DNA of 64,000 nt from CAZMSQ01 sp964569025. GTDB taxonomy: Bacteria > Bacteroidota > Bacteroidia > Chitinophagales > Saprospiraceae. The stretch covers positions 1 through 64,000 of the forward strand of contig CAZMSQ010000006.1 in NCBI GenBank assembly GCA_964569025.1, given 5' to 3'. The notes below the pieces were generated by a model. That model was not told the DNA's origin and searched no databases. It worked only from the letters and a program-made list of their open reading frames with translations. The translations under genes were made by a program, and so were the position numbers. The first letter of the stretch is position 1; each line of letters begins with the position of its first letter. Shown one piece after another: positions 16,893-25,814 of this stretch.

Positions 16893-17891
16893 ATGAGGGA
16901 AGAACTAATAAAGCGGGTGCGTGCAGTTGGAGTGGCGGACTTTGAGGAAGTGGCCTTGATGGTTTATTCCTGGCAGATCCGGAATAACCCGGTTTACAGA
17001 AAGTATGTCGATTTGCTTGGCGGGCTGCATCGCGTTCCGAAGCAACTGAGCGACATTCCGTTTCTGCCGATTTCTCTCTTCAAATCGCATCACATTCAAA
17101 CCGGAATATGGACTGCGGACTGTTTTTTTACCAGCAGCGGGACAACAGGGAAAACGACAAGCAGGCATCCTGTCCGTGACCTCAGGTGGTATGACGAGGT
17201 CTGTCGCCGCTGTTTCGAATCTGTCTATGGGCCACTATCAGATTGGACCATCCTGGCCCTGCTCCCGTCATACCTCGAACGTGAGGGCTCATCGCTTGTC
17301 CGAATGGCTCGCCACTTCATCGAACACTCCGCTGGTTCGCCGTCGGGATTTTTCCTGAATGACCTCGCCCGGCTGAGCGAATTGCTCAAACAGTGTCGGA
17401 CTGAAGGCCGCCAAACGCTCCTCATCGGAGTCAGTTTCGCACTCCTCGATTTGGCAGAGAAGTACCCTCAGGATTTATCTGGAATCACCATCATGGAAAC
17501 CGGAGGGATGAAAGGGAGAAGGCGGGAATTGACTCGGTCAGAACTTCACGGAATCCTTCGTGAAGCATTGAATGTCCAGGATGTGCATTCTGAGTATGGA
17601 ATGACCGAGCTGTTCAGTCAGGCCTATGCTCCTCGTAATGGTATCTTTATTCCGGGTCACTCCATGAGCGTGCTGCCCCGTCAGATCACCGACCCCCTCT
17701 CCCCGGAGGTGCATGGACGCACGGCCGCTCTCAATATCATTGATTTGGCGAACATCGATTCCTGTGCCTTTATTGCAACTGACGATCTCGGACGGTGTGC
17801 AAGTGACGGGACTTTTGAAGTGCTTGGACGAATGGACGGATCTGACATCAGAGGCTGCAACTTAATGGTTGCAAATTTGGAACACTCCTGA
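16893..17891 (+). CDS. LuxE/PaaK-like acyl-protein synthetase (ANL superfamily)
   Basis: A 332-aa protein of the LuxE acyl-protein synthetase group. Motifs are FFTSSGTTGKTTSRH (P-loop-like A3 region, residues about 78-92), ETGGMKGRRRELTR, SEYGMTELFSQAY (the A5-like motif, about 231-243) and IDLANIDSCAFIATDDLGR (A7-like). These proteins activate carboxylic acids as acyl-adenylates. It lacks a full C-terminal ANL subdomain, as is usual for this short family. No lux genes are present. In Bacteroidota this gene is often annotated simply as acyl transferase. It precedes a T9SS surface protein by 74 bp; a functional link is not shown. Confidence 0.78.
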   Translation: MREELIKRVRAVGVADFEEVALMVYSWQIRNNPVYRKYVDLLGGLHRVPKQLSDIPFLPISLFKSHHIQTGIWTADCFFTSSGTTGKTTSRHPVRDLRWYDEVCRRCFESVYGPLSDWTILALLPSYLEREGSSLVRMARHFIEHSAGSPSGFFLNDLARLSELLKQCRTEGRQTLLIGVSFALLDLAEKYPQDLSGITIMETGGMKGRRRELTRSELHGILREALNVQDVHSEYGMTELFSQAYAPRNGIFIPGHSMSVLPRQITDPLSPEVHGRTAALNIIDLANIDSCAFIATDDLGRCASDGTFEVLGRMDGSDIRGCNLMVANLEHS

Positions 17892-17965
17892 CAAATCGAT
17901 ACAGGGGGCAATTGAAATCTAAAGAGTTCACTATATTGAATCATTGACTGCTTAAACCCCATTTC

Positions 17966-20900
17966 ATGAGGTGTCGTTTTTTTGCTTTCCTGGTTTTGCT
18001 GCTTTGTGTCATGCTTTTGCCTCGCTTGTCGGCTCAGATTACCGTGGCTCTGACAGTCAATGACGGCGATGCTGCTACCACTTGCACAGATTTGTTTAAC
18101 CTGCCTGGAAATGCCCATTGGGGCGTGAATGTGAATGGTCAGGGATGGACCATTTTTCCCGAAATTTTCACCTGCCCGGAATTTGAATCTCCTCCCTACC
18201 TTCAATACACCGAAACCTTCGTCTGTCCGCCTGATGTGGCAGACAGCATTGAAGTATGCTTTCGGGCATTTGACAAGGACGGGCTGTTTTGTTTCCTCTC
18301 CCCTGATTGTGAGGAGGTGGTCTGCCAGACTTTTCCCCTTCCGGAGCCATTCTCCCCGGCAGACTATACCATGTCGCTTCCTGCTTCCGGCGCATCTTCC
18401 GGTTTTGTAAACTTCACCATCGCTGCTGTTGGTGGCGTGGCAACGAATGATTTGCCCTGCGATGCCATTGATCTGGGTGTGCTTACCCCGGGAGCAACCC
18501 TCGGCGACAATTCACTCAGTCTGCATACCAATCGCTGTGCCACCAATGCCAATGAACCGAACCCGTTTTTTGATTCAGGTGGTTTCTTCAATTCCCAGGG
18601 CGTCTGGTTTACCTTCACCGTTGGTCCGGGTGTTGGCGATTTGCTCATTGTCGATGCAGCAAGTGATCCCTCCGGACTGGGAGACCCCATCGATCTGGAG
18701 CTCGCTATTTACCGAACCTCTGATGGTACCTGTTCAGGCCAACTTGGAGAATACCGGCTGGGGCTGAAACAAGGAGGTTTCGATGAACGCCTGCTTGCAG
18801 AATGCCTTCAGGAAGGGGAGCGGCTCTATGTGCTTGTGGATGGCTCGAATGCTGATCAGGAAGGCTACTTTGGCCTGGCAGTGACCGATCCGCAGGTCGT
18901 GGCTGCCCCCGAAGCCATTTGCGATGCCGACCCTCTGGGCTCGGTGCCCGCCGGCGACTCACTTGTGCTGACTTCCCAAACCAATGTCTGCGCCGACAAT
19001 CTCGGCGATCCGCCCGTCCCGCTGTTCGGAGTTGAAAGCTCTGTCTGGTATATGTTTTCCCCACCCCCCACCGGCAATGTCATCATCGAGGTGGTGAATG
19101 ATCCTTTCGGAATTGAACCACTCAATGCCCAGATTGCCGTATTTAGCTCTTTGTCGGGCTCCTGCACTGGCCCATTTTCCCTTGAGGGGGCAAGCTATGA
19201 GCAGACCGGATACAGTGAGAGCCTCGAATTCCCCTGCCTCGACCCAAGCCAGACATACTGGCTTCTGGTTGATGGCGAGGGGGCTGATCAAGATGGGGTG
19301 TTTGACCTGATTCTGGCTGATGGTGGTGTGCCACCACCCTCAGTCACCATTGATACGGCCCTCTGCTTTGGAGAATCCCTGTCAGTCGGTTCAGCATCCT
19401 ATACCTCGACAGGCACCTATACCGAATTGATTCCCCTTCCAAATGGGTGCGACAGTACGGTGACTGTCAATCTGACAGTCTGGGACGAGCTAATCGCCAA
19501 TCCGCAGCAATTGGCACCTGTGACATCCGCACTCGTTGACAATGGCATCGTCGGAGCGGTGCCCCAGGGTGGCGTTCCCCCCTATTCTTACCTGTGGAAT
19601 ACTGGAGATACCTTGACAGTTGTCGGCGGACTGGCTGCCGGGGTTTACTGTCTGACCGTTTCCGATGTCGTAGGTTGCACCGGTACAGCTTGTGTAGAAG
19701 TCATTGAAGATATCCCCGAGGTCGTTGCGACTGCTTCGGTGACTGATGTATCTTGTGCTGGCGGAGCAAACGGAACGGTCACGGTCACCGTCACCGGCGC
19801 AGATCCGCCCTATACCCTGAGCTGGTCCGGCCCTTCTATCATAATTCCGGCCGATGGAGACTCCGCATTGATTACAGGGCTCAGCGCAGGCTCGTATACT
19901 TTTCTTGCGACCAATGCAGCCGGATGGACCGATTCGGTATCGGTCACCGTAAGTCAGCCCCCACCTTTGGAAATCCTGCTGGTCAGTCAGGAAGACCCCC
20001 TCTGCTTTGGCTTCTGTGATGGCAGCCTCGCCACCGATGCATCCGGCGGCGTACCACCATATGCATTCTTCTGGTCTGGCGGAGCCACCGGCCCGACCAG
20101 AGAGAATCTCTGCTCAGGTACATACACCCTCACCATAAGCGATGCAAATAATTGCCAGTTTTCTGAGTCTTTCACACTCGAAGATCCGCCGCAGCTTTTC
20201 GCCCAGACCTCCCTGCTCAGCGGTGTAACTTGCTTCGGCGATACAGATGGAAAGGCATCAGTACAAATAAACGGAAATGCCGTGTCCTGGCAGTGGGACA
20301 ATGGAGAACAGGCCTCTGAGGCCTTAATGCTGAGTGCCGGATTTCATCAGGTGACGGTCACCGATGCCATCGGATGCACTGCCATCGGGAGTGTGACCAT
20401 TCCGGGGCCGGCACAGCCGTTTTCCATTCAAATTTCTCTTGCCTCCCCCATCACCTGCTTCGGTGACGCCGATGGCAGCCTTTTGGCCATCCCTTCAGGG
20501 GGATATGCCGGCACCCTCACTGTAGAGTGGAATACCGGGTCTGGAAATCTGCTCATCGAACAACTTCCTCCGGGTATATACAGCCTTCAGGCCACAGATC
20601 CCGGAGGCTGCTCCGATGTCGATACGTTTACCCTGATATCTCCCGAAGAAATTGTACCCGTTCTGATTACCACAGATGCTTCCTGTACTGGCCAGCTTCT
20701 CGATGGGTCTGTTGAAGTGGTCTCCGTCAGTGGCGGACAGCCCCCATTTCAGTACGGGCTGGATAATTCTGCGCTGATTTCTTCCCCACTGTTTCAAAAC
20801 CTGCCCCCAGATGACTATCAGGTCATTCTTCAAGATGCCAATGGATGTCAAAAAGCATTCCCGGCTACTGTGTTTCCGCCGCCGCCTGTTGGCCTGCAGA

Positions 20901-21421
20901 CGGATCCTGAGGTAACACTCAGACTGGGAGAATCTATCCAGCTGGATATATTAGTAGCGGTTCCTGACATCGTCATCAGTTGGTTGCCCCCGGATGGATT
21001 GTCCTGCACAGACTGCCCCGATCCGGTCGCAAGCCCGGTTCGTGATGTGACTTACACAGTGACCGCAACTGATCCAAACACGGGGTGCAGCGAGGAAGAA
21101 ACTGTATTTGTAAGAATTGATCCGGACAGAGAGGTGTACCTCCCAAATATCTTCACCCCAAATGACGATGGGGTCAATGACCGGTTTGCGGTGTTCTCAG
21201 ACCTGAATGTAAGTATTCCCTATCTCCGTATCTATGACAGGTGGGGGAACCAAATCTTTGAAAGACGCAATGTTCAGCCGAATGTGCTGGAAGACGGATG
21301 GGACGGAACCCTGACTTCAGGAAAACCCGCCCCATCCGGTGTCTATGTATATTTGGTCGAAGTGCTCTATGCTGATGGCGTTCAACGCCCGGTCAGCGGA
21401 AGCGTAACACTTGTGCGCTGA
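17966..21421 (+). CDS. T9SS type B surface protein with SprB-like repeats
   Basis: An 1151-aa secreted protein. It has a signal peptide (about residues 1-24, ending RLSAQ), two PPC-like beta domains (about 150-300 and 310-455, each with the DGSNADQEGYF or DGEGADQDGVF turn), then five or six SprB-like repeats of about 70 residues marked by TCFGDTDG, CFGFCDGS and TCFGDADG. The end is a gliding-motility-type C-terminal domain, LPNIFTPNDDGVND then YDRWGNQIFERR and GKPAPSGVYVYLVEV, which is a type B sorting signal. It should be exported by the T9SS and attached to the cell surface, likely as an adhesin or motility-related protein. A partial -7 box (TATATTGA) lies at 17932. Confidence 0.88.
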   Translation: MRCRFFAFLVLLLCVMLLPRLSAQITVALTVNDGDAATTCTDLFNLPGNAHWGVNVNGQGWTIFPEIFTCPEFESPPYLQYTETFVCPPDVADSIEVCFRAFDKDGLFCFLSPDCEEVVCQTFPLPEPFSPADYTMSLPASGASSGFVNFTIAAVGGVATNDLPCDAIDLGVLTPGATLGDNSLSLHTNRCATNANEPNPFFDSGGFFNSQGVWFTFTVGPGVGDLLIVDAASDPSGLGDPIDLELAIYRTSDGTCSGQLGEYRLGLKQGGFDERLLAECLQEGERLYVLVDGSNADQEGYFGLAVTDPQVVAAPEAICDADPLGSVPAGDSLVLTSQTNVCADNLGDPPVPLFGVESSVWYMFSPPPTGNVIIEVVNDPFGIEPLNAQIAVFSSLSGSCTGPFSLEGASYEQTGYSESLEFPCLDPSQTYWLLVDGEGADQDGVFDLILADGGVPPPSVTIDTALCFGESLSVGSASYTSTGTYTELIPLPNGCDSTVTVNLTVWDELIANPQQLAPVTSALVDNGIVGAVPQGGVPPYSYLWNTGDTLTVVGGLAAGVYCLTVSDVVGCTGTACVEVIEDIPEVVATASVTDVSCAGGANGTVTVTVTGADPPYTLSWSGPSIIIPADGDSALITGLSAGSYTFLATNAAGWTDSVSVTVSQPPPLEILLVSQEDPLCFGFCDGSLATDASGGVPPYAFFWSGGATGPTRENLCSGTYTLTISDANNCQFSESFTLEDPPQLFAQTSLLSGVTCFGDTDGKASVQINGNAVSWQWDNGEQASEALMLSAGFHQVTVTDAIGCTAIGSVTIPGPAQPFSIQISLASPITCFGDADGSLLAIPSGGYAGTLTVEWNTGSGNLLIEQLPPGIYSLQATDPGGCSDVDTFTLISPEEIVPVLITTDASCTGQLLDGSVEVVSVSGGQPPFQYGLDNSALISSPLFQNLPPDDYQVILQDANGCQKAFPATVFPPPPVGLQTDPEVTLRLGESIQLDILVAVPDIVISWLPPDGLSCTDCPDPVASPVRDVTYTVTATDPNTGCSEEETVFVRIDPDREVYLPNIFTPNDDGVNDRFAVFSDLNVSIPYLRIYDRWGNQIFERRNVQPNVLEDGWDGTLTSGKPAPSGVYVYLVEVLYADGVQRPVSGSVTLVR

Positions 21422-21445
21422 TACTCGCCATAAGCTCTGTGTATC

Positions 21446-23317
21446 CTATTGCTCTTCAAGAAAGCGGATGCTGTTGTTGATAAAGGTCGTCAGCTCACTG
21501 CCTTTCAGCATGCCTTGGTTCAGACGTGCCAGATCGACAAGGTATCCTGCAAACGTTTCTTTTTTCTCATCACTCCGCATGCGCAATAGTTTCTCGCTGA
21601 CAAGTGGATGGTTGGTGTTAATCACAGCATTCCATGAATCCGGAAACGCATCCATGCCGCTGCCTTGCATCATTTGCATTTCCTTAAACCGCCGCATAAA
21701 CTCCGGGCGAGTAATCACCACCGGAAGATCCTCAGGACTGAGTGCTTTCAAACTCAGTTGCCCGCCAGACAATGTGACATGTTTGTCGAAGAGTGCCTTA
21801 ACCTTCTCCTGATCCTTCTCACTCAGTACTGATTCCCGTGATTCATCCTTCTGAACCAGGTTGTCGACCGTATCTGAGTCAACCCTCACAAAAGTAACGC
21901 CATCGGCCTTTTGCTCGACATGCTGCATGAAATGATTGTCTATGACTGTATTCATCTCAAGCACTTCATACCCGCGCTTTTTTGCTGAGTCAACAAAACT
22001 GTGATGCTCATCCACACTGTTGGTGTAGAGCATAATGATTTTGTCGTGCTTGTCCGTTTGGCTTGGCTTGATTTTTTCCTTGAATTCCTCAAGCGTAGAG
22101 AATTCACCATCGACCGTTTTGTACAAGCAAAAGTCCTTCGCTTTGTCGTAAAACTTGTCTTCAGAGAGCATCCCGTACTTGACAAATACACTCAAGTCCT
22201 TCCATTTTTCCTGAAATCCTTCACGGTCATTCTTAAAGATTTCCTGTAGCTTGTCTGCTACTTTTTTCGTGATGTAACTGCTGATTTTCCGAACGTTGGA
22301 GTCGCTTTGCAAATAGCTCCTCGAAACGTTCAGTGGAATGTCAGGAGAGTCAATCACACCGTGCAACAGCGTCAGAAATTCGGGTACAATCTGGCTGACA
22401 TCATCGGTCACATAGACCTGATTGGAGTACAGTTGAATTTTGTTGCGCTGGACCTCCATGGCATTCCCGATTCGTGGGAAATAAAGGATTCCAGTAAGAT
22501 TAAACGGATAGTCAATATTCAAGTGAATCCAAAAAAGCGGCGGTTGGCCGAGCGGATAGAGGGTGTTGTAGAATGATTTGTAATCCTCGTCATTCAAATC
22601 CGTTGGTGTCCGCTTCCACAGAGGCTTGGTTTCGTTGATGATATTGGGGACCTCTGTTTCCACTTTTTTGGAATCCTCACCTTCTCCTTCCCAATTGGTT
22701 TCAGTCCGCATACCGAAGCGAATCGGATAGGGGAGGAAACGGCAATATTTGTCAAGCAGCTCCTGAATTCTGGATTTTTCCAAAAACTCCTCGCTGTCGT
22801 CTGAGATGTGAAGCACAATGTCAGTGCCTCTCTCCTCCCGATCGGCTTTGTCAAGGGTATATTCCGGATTTCCCTCGCAACTCCATACAATGGTCTCCGC
22901 ATCATCTTTCCATGACCGTGTAACGGCCTCTACCCGCGAAGCAACCATAAAAGCTGAATAAAAACCAAGTCCAAAATTGCCAATGATGCTGCTTTCGTCC
23001 TTGTACTTCTCAAGAAACTCCTGGGCAGAAGAGAATGCAACCTGATTGAGATAGCGCATGACCTCGTCTTCTGTCATGCCCAAACCCCTGTCACGAATGG
23101 TCAGTGTTCGGGCGTCCTTGTCGAGGAGAATGTCTATGGTCAAATCTCCCAAATCACCCGTAAATTCACCCCTTCGCGAAAGTGTCTCAATTTTTGAAGT
23201 GGCATCTACAGCGTTGGAAACCAACTCTCTGAGGAAAATCTCCTGATCGGAGTACAGGAATTTCTTGATAATTGGGAAAATGTTTTCCGTTTGTACAGAT
23301 ATCTGTCCTTTTTGCAT
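21446..23317 (-). CDS. htpG: Molecular chaperone HtpG (Hsp90)
   Basis: A 623-aa Hsp90 homologue of normal bacterial length. The N-terminal ATPase has FLRELVSNAVDA, IRDRGLGMTEDEV and NFGLGFYSAFMVA, and the middle domain has GILYFPR and LNVSRSYLQSD. It is an ATP-dependent cytosolic chaperone. The ATG at 23317 fits the family start. It is convergent with the T9SS gene and single; the 5' leader region contains an inverted repeat (23354-23381). Confidence 0.95.
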   Translation of the reverse strand: MQKGQISVQTENIFPIIKKFLYSDQEIFLRELVSNAVDATSKIETLSRRGEFTGDLGDLTIDILLDKDARTLTIRDRGLGMTEDEVMRYLNQVAFSSAQEFLEKYKDESSIIGNFGLGFYSAFMVASRVEAVTRSWKDDAETIVWSCEGNPEYTLDKADREERGTDIVLHISDDSEEFLEKSRIQELLDKYCRFLPYPIRFGMRTETNWEGEGEDSKKVETEVPNIINETKPLWKRTPTDLNDEDYKSFYNTLYPLGQPPLFWIHLNIDYPFNLTGILYFPRIGNAMEVQRNKIQLYSNQVYVTDDVSQIVPEFLTLLHGVIDSPDIPLNVSRSYLQSDSNVRKISSYITKKVADKLQEIFKNDREGFQEKWKDLSVFVKYGMLSEDKFYDKAKDFCLYKTVDGEFSTLEEFKEKIKPSQTDKHDKIIMLYTNSVDEHHSFVDSAKKRGYEVLEMNTVIDNHFMQHVEQKADGVTFVRVDSDTVDNLVQKDESRESVLSEKDQEKVKALFDKHVTLSGGQLSLKALSPEDLPVVITRPEFMRRFKEMQMMQGSGMDAFPDSWNAVINTNHPLVSEKLLRMRSDEKKETFAGYLVDLARLNQGMLKGSELTTFINNSIRFLEEQ

Positions 23318-23623
23318 GGTAAAAAGTGTTTTGATTGGGAAATACCGTCAAATGGCAGTTCGGCTTTTTTGCAAAACTGCCAACCAAAACGTGTCAAAGG
23401 GTATGCCATGCGGCAGATTCTGACAAATTGTCGGTATTTTTTGAAAATGGAATGGAGAATGGAGAAAAATTGGCACTGTTCTTGAACTTGTCATATTACC
23501 ACAGGCCAATATACAATGTTGGCGTTGAGATCGGTGGGCGGCGCTGGCCAACCGGGGGGAAAAGCTGGCATCCTCACCGATTCCAACAAGGCCGGGAGAG
23601 CAAATCTTCCGGCCTTTCTATTT
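23318..23623. other. 306-bp intergenic region upstream of htpG
   Basis: It lies between the htpG start and the M28 peptidase stop. It holds an inverted repeat at 23354-23381 (GGCAGTT, 14-nt loop, AACTGCC) in the htpG leader region, a possible weak minus-strand promoter around 23395-23405, and a hairpin at 23588-23616. No CIRCE element and no convincing small gene is seen. Confidence 0.6.
23588..23616 (-). terminator. Hairpin after the M28 peptidase gene
   Basis: Perfect 8-bp stem AAGGCCGG / CCGGCCTT located 7 bp after the stop of the minus-strand peptidase gene. The T tract on the minus strand is short; on the plus strand it is followed by TCTATTTTTATT. Confidence 0.5.
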
Positions 23624-25261
23624 TTATTCCCCTTCATCAACCACATCCACCACAATCCGATCGTCGCGATTCGCCAGTTCGCGGATGGTGTGGAAAATAA
23701 GCCTGCCAATTGTCGCGGTTTTGTCGTACATGATTTTGTCGGCCGTATCTCCAGGGCGATGATAATCCTCATGGACTCCACTGAAGTAGAAAATGGCAGG
23801 GATGCCGCGTTCAGCAAAGTTGTAGTGGTCTGAGCGGTAATAATACTGGTTAGGGTCGTCTTCAGCATTGAATGTATAGTCCAGTTCGAGCTCCGTGTAA
23901 CGGGCATTCGCAGCCTCATTGATTTCATGAAGCTCGGTACTGAGACGGTCTGCACCAATCACATACACATAGTTTGGATTATCTGCATGGGCTTCATCCA
24001 CTCTGCCAATCATATCCACGTTGACATTGGCCACGGTCTGTTCGAGCGGAAAAACCGGGTGTTCGACGTAATATCGGCTGCCCAGCAACCCTTTTTCCTC
24101 TCCGGTCACCAGCATGAAAAGTATTGACCTCCGTGGCCCCTGTCCCTGGTCACGGGCAGCGGCAAATGCTTCGGCAATATCGAGCACTGTCGATGTCCCC
24201 GAGCCGTTATCATCAGCCCCGTTGAAAATATCGTCGCCCCGCATGCCCAGATGATCGTAATGGCCTGTCACCACAATCAACTCATCGCGCAACTCAGGGT
24301 CACGACCTGGCAAATAGCCAAGTACGTTTTGCCCGTCAAGGGTGCGTTGGTATTTAACGAGCGCTGCGGAAAATCCGGATTCAAGCGTCACGGGTTGTTT
24401 GGGCATTTTCCCTTTCGAAAGCTTTTTCCGCGCCTTTAACACTGCCTTTTTTTGTTCTCCCATTACCTCTTCAGCCAAGGTGGTTGTAATGAATGCATGA
24501 GCCGGGAATACAGCAATTTCATTGGGATCCGGATAGCCCATGGTCATGCGGGAGCCGACAAGAAATCTTCGGTTCTCAGAGACAATTTCTTGTAGCCGGT
24601 GTTCGATAATCAAAACGAGCTCGGCCCCGCGGGCCTTTGCTGCCACAAGCTTACGGCGCCAATCATCAGACCACTCTGATGTATCCCTGCCACCGGTCAC
24701 CAATGAATTGCCGCGCTTGTCAAAGGGCTCACCCTGATAAATCAAGACAGCTTTTCCTTCCACATCCAATGCGGCATAATCACTGTACCTCTCATCATCA
24801 ATGCCGTACCCGGCAAACACCACTTCTCCATCAGCAAACTCCGTAGAAAGTGGATTGAGGGTAGGGAATGACAGAAAATCCCACAAATGCCTGAAGTCTT
24901 TTCCATTGACCGTCATTCCCGTTGTATCCCATCCGGTTCGGGTGAAAGCCACTGATTGGAAAAAGGGTCTTTCAATGCTGGTTGGAGATTGCAGGCCAAT
25001 TGTCTCGAAATGATTGGCAATGTATGCGGCAGCTTTATCATTTCCGATTGTCCCGGTTTCTCGCCCCTCAAATTCATCTGAAGCCAATACCCGTAGATGG
25101 CCTTCGATGTCGGAGGCCGTAATGCGCTCAGCATAGGTTGACAACGGGTCCGTATGTGGAGTGGTCACGGGTGCATCGTCAGACGCTGGCGTGATCTGCG
25201 CAGAGAGAATGCTTCCGGCCATAGTGAAGAGTGCGCACAAGAAAAAGACAGTATGATTCAT
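23624..25261 (-). CDS. Secreted M28-family zinc aminopeptidase with PA insert
   Basis: A 545-aa exported metallopeptidase. A signal peptide ends near ILSAQ (residue 21). A protease-associated insert lies about residues 130-290, and the M28 catalytic core has the zinc ligands in TGHYDHLG, NGADDNGSGTS, VTGEEKGLLGS, VNVDMIGR and the late HEDYHRPGDTADK. Family members are dizinc aminopeptidases that degrade extracellular or periplasmic peptides. No T9SS sorting domain is present, so it is probably periplasmic. rpiB lies 76 bp upstream on the same strand. Confidence 0.88.
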   Translation of the reverse strand: MNHTVFFLCALFTMAGSILSAQITPASDDAPVTTPHTDPLSTYAERITASDIEGHLRVLASDEFEGRETGTIGNDKAAAYIANHFETIGLQSPTSIERPFFQSVAFTRTGWDTTGMTVNGKDFRHLWDFLSFPTLNPLSTEFADGEVVFAGYGIDDERYSDYAALDVEGKAVLIYQGEPFDKRGNSLVTGGRDTSEWSDDWRRKLVAAKARGAELVLIIEHRLQEIVSENRRFLVGSRMTMGYPDPNEIAVFPAHAFITTTLAEEVMGEQKKAVLKARKKLSKGKMPKQPVTLESGFSAALVKYQRTLDGQNVLGYLPGRDPELRDELIVVTGHYDHLGMRGDDIFNGADDNGSGTSTVLDIAEAFAAARDQGQGPRRSILFMLVTGEEKGLLGSRYYVEHPVFPLEQTVANVNVDMIGRVDEAHADNPNYVYVIGADRLSTELHEINEAANARYTELELDYTFNAEDDPNQYYYRSDHYNFAERGIPAIFYFSGVHEDYHRPGDTADKIMYDKTATIGRLIFHTIRELANRDDRIVVDVVDEGE

Positions 25262-25337
25262 CTTGCTTGTTTTGGGGAGGCCAAAGACAGGCTCCCAATG
25301 AAAAGGGATTGGAAGTAATGCTTATGAGGAAAGCGAA

Positions 25338-25775
25338 TCAGCATGGTATTTTTCCGACACGGCGTGAGTGCCTACCACCCTCAAATGGGGTGGATAGGAA
25401 TGTATTGACCATAGCAAGGGCTTCATCGCGGCTGATGAAGCGAGTGGGTAGCGCCAGCACATTGGCATCGTTGTGTTGGCGGGCCAATTCGGTTATCTCC
25501 TCAGACCAGCAGAGGGCTGCTCGTATTCCTGTGTGCTTATTGGCTGTGATGGCAACCCCATTGCCTGTGCCGCAGAGAATAATGCCAATATCTGCCTTTC
25601 CGCCTTCTATCGCCTCCATAGCCGGATGCACAAAATCCGGATAGTCTACTGAGTCCTCAGAATCAGTGCCAAAATCCAAAACCGCATACCCCTCGCTCTC
25701 TAGAGAGGCCCGAATGATTTCTTTATAGCTGTATCCCGCATGGTCAGCGCCGAGCGCAACGGTTCGAGGGTTCAT
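25338..25775 (-). CDS. rpiB: Ribose-5-phosphate isomerase B
   Basis: A 145-aa RpiB/LacA-family enzyme that interconverts ribulose 5-phosphate and ribose 5-phosphate. It has ADHAGYSYKE (Asp11, His12), the catalytic-site segment ILCGTGNGVAI with Cys68, ANKHTGIRAA, and His101 in ARQHNDANVL. Length and start match the family. It lies 39 bp downstream of the GT117 gene on the same strand, so co-transcription is likely. Confidence 0.94.
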   Translation of the reverse strand: MNPRTVALGADHAGYSYKEIIRASLESEGYAVLDFGTDSEDSVDYPDFVHPAMEAIEGGKADIGIILCGTGNGVAITANKHTGIRAALCWSEEITELARQHNDANVLALPTRFISRDEALAMVNTFLSTPFEGGRHSRRVGKIPC

Positions 25776-25814
25776 ATGTCAATTCGGTTGTGGTCCGTGC
25801 CCGCCTGCCTAAAC

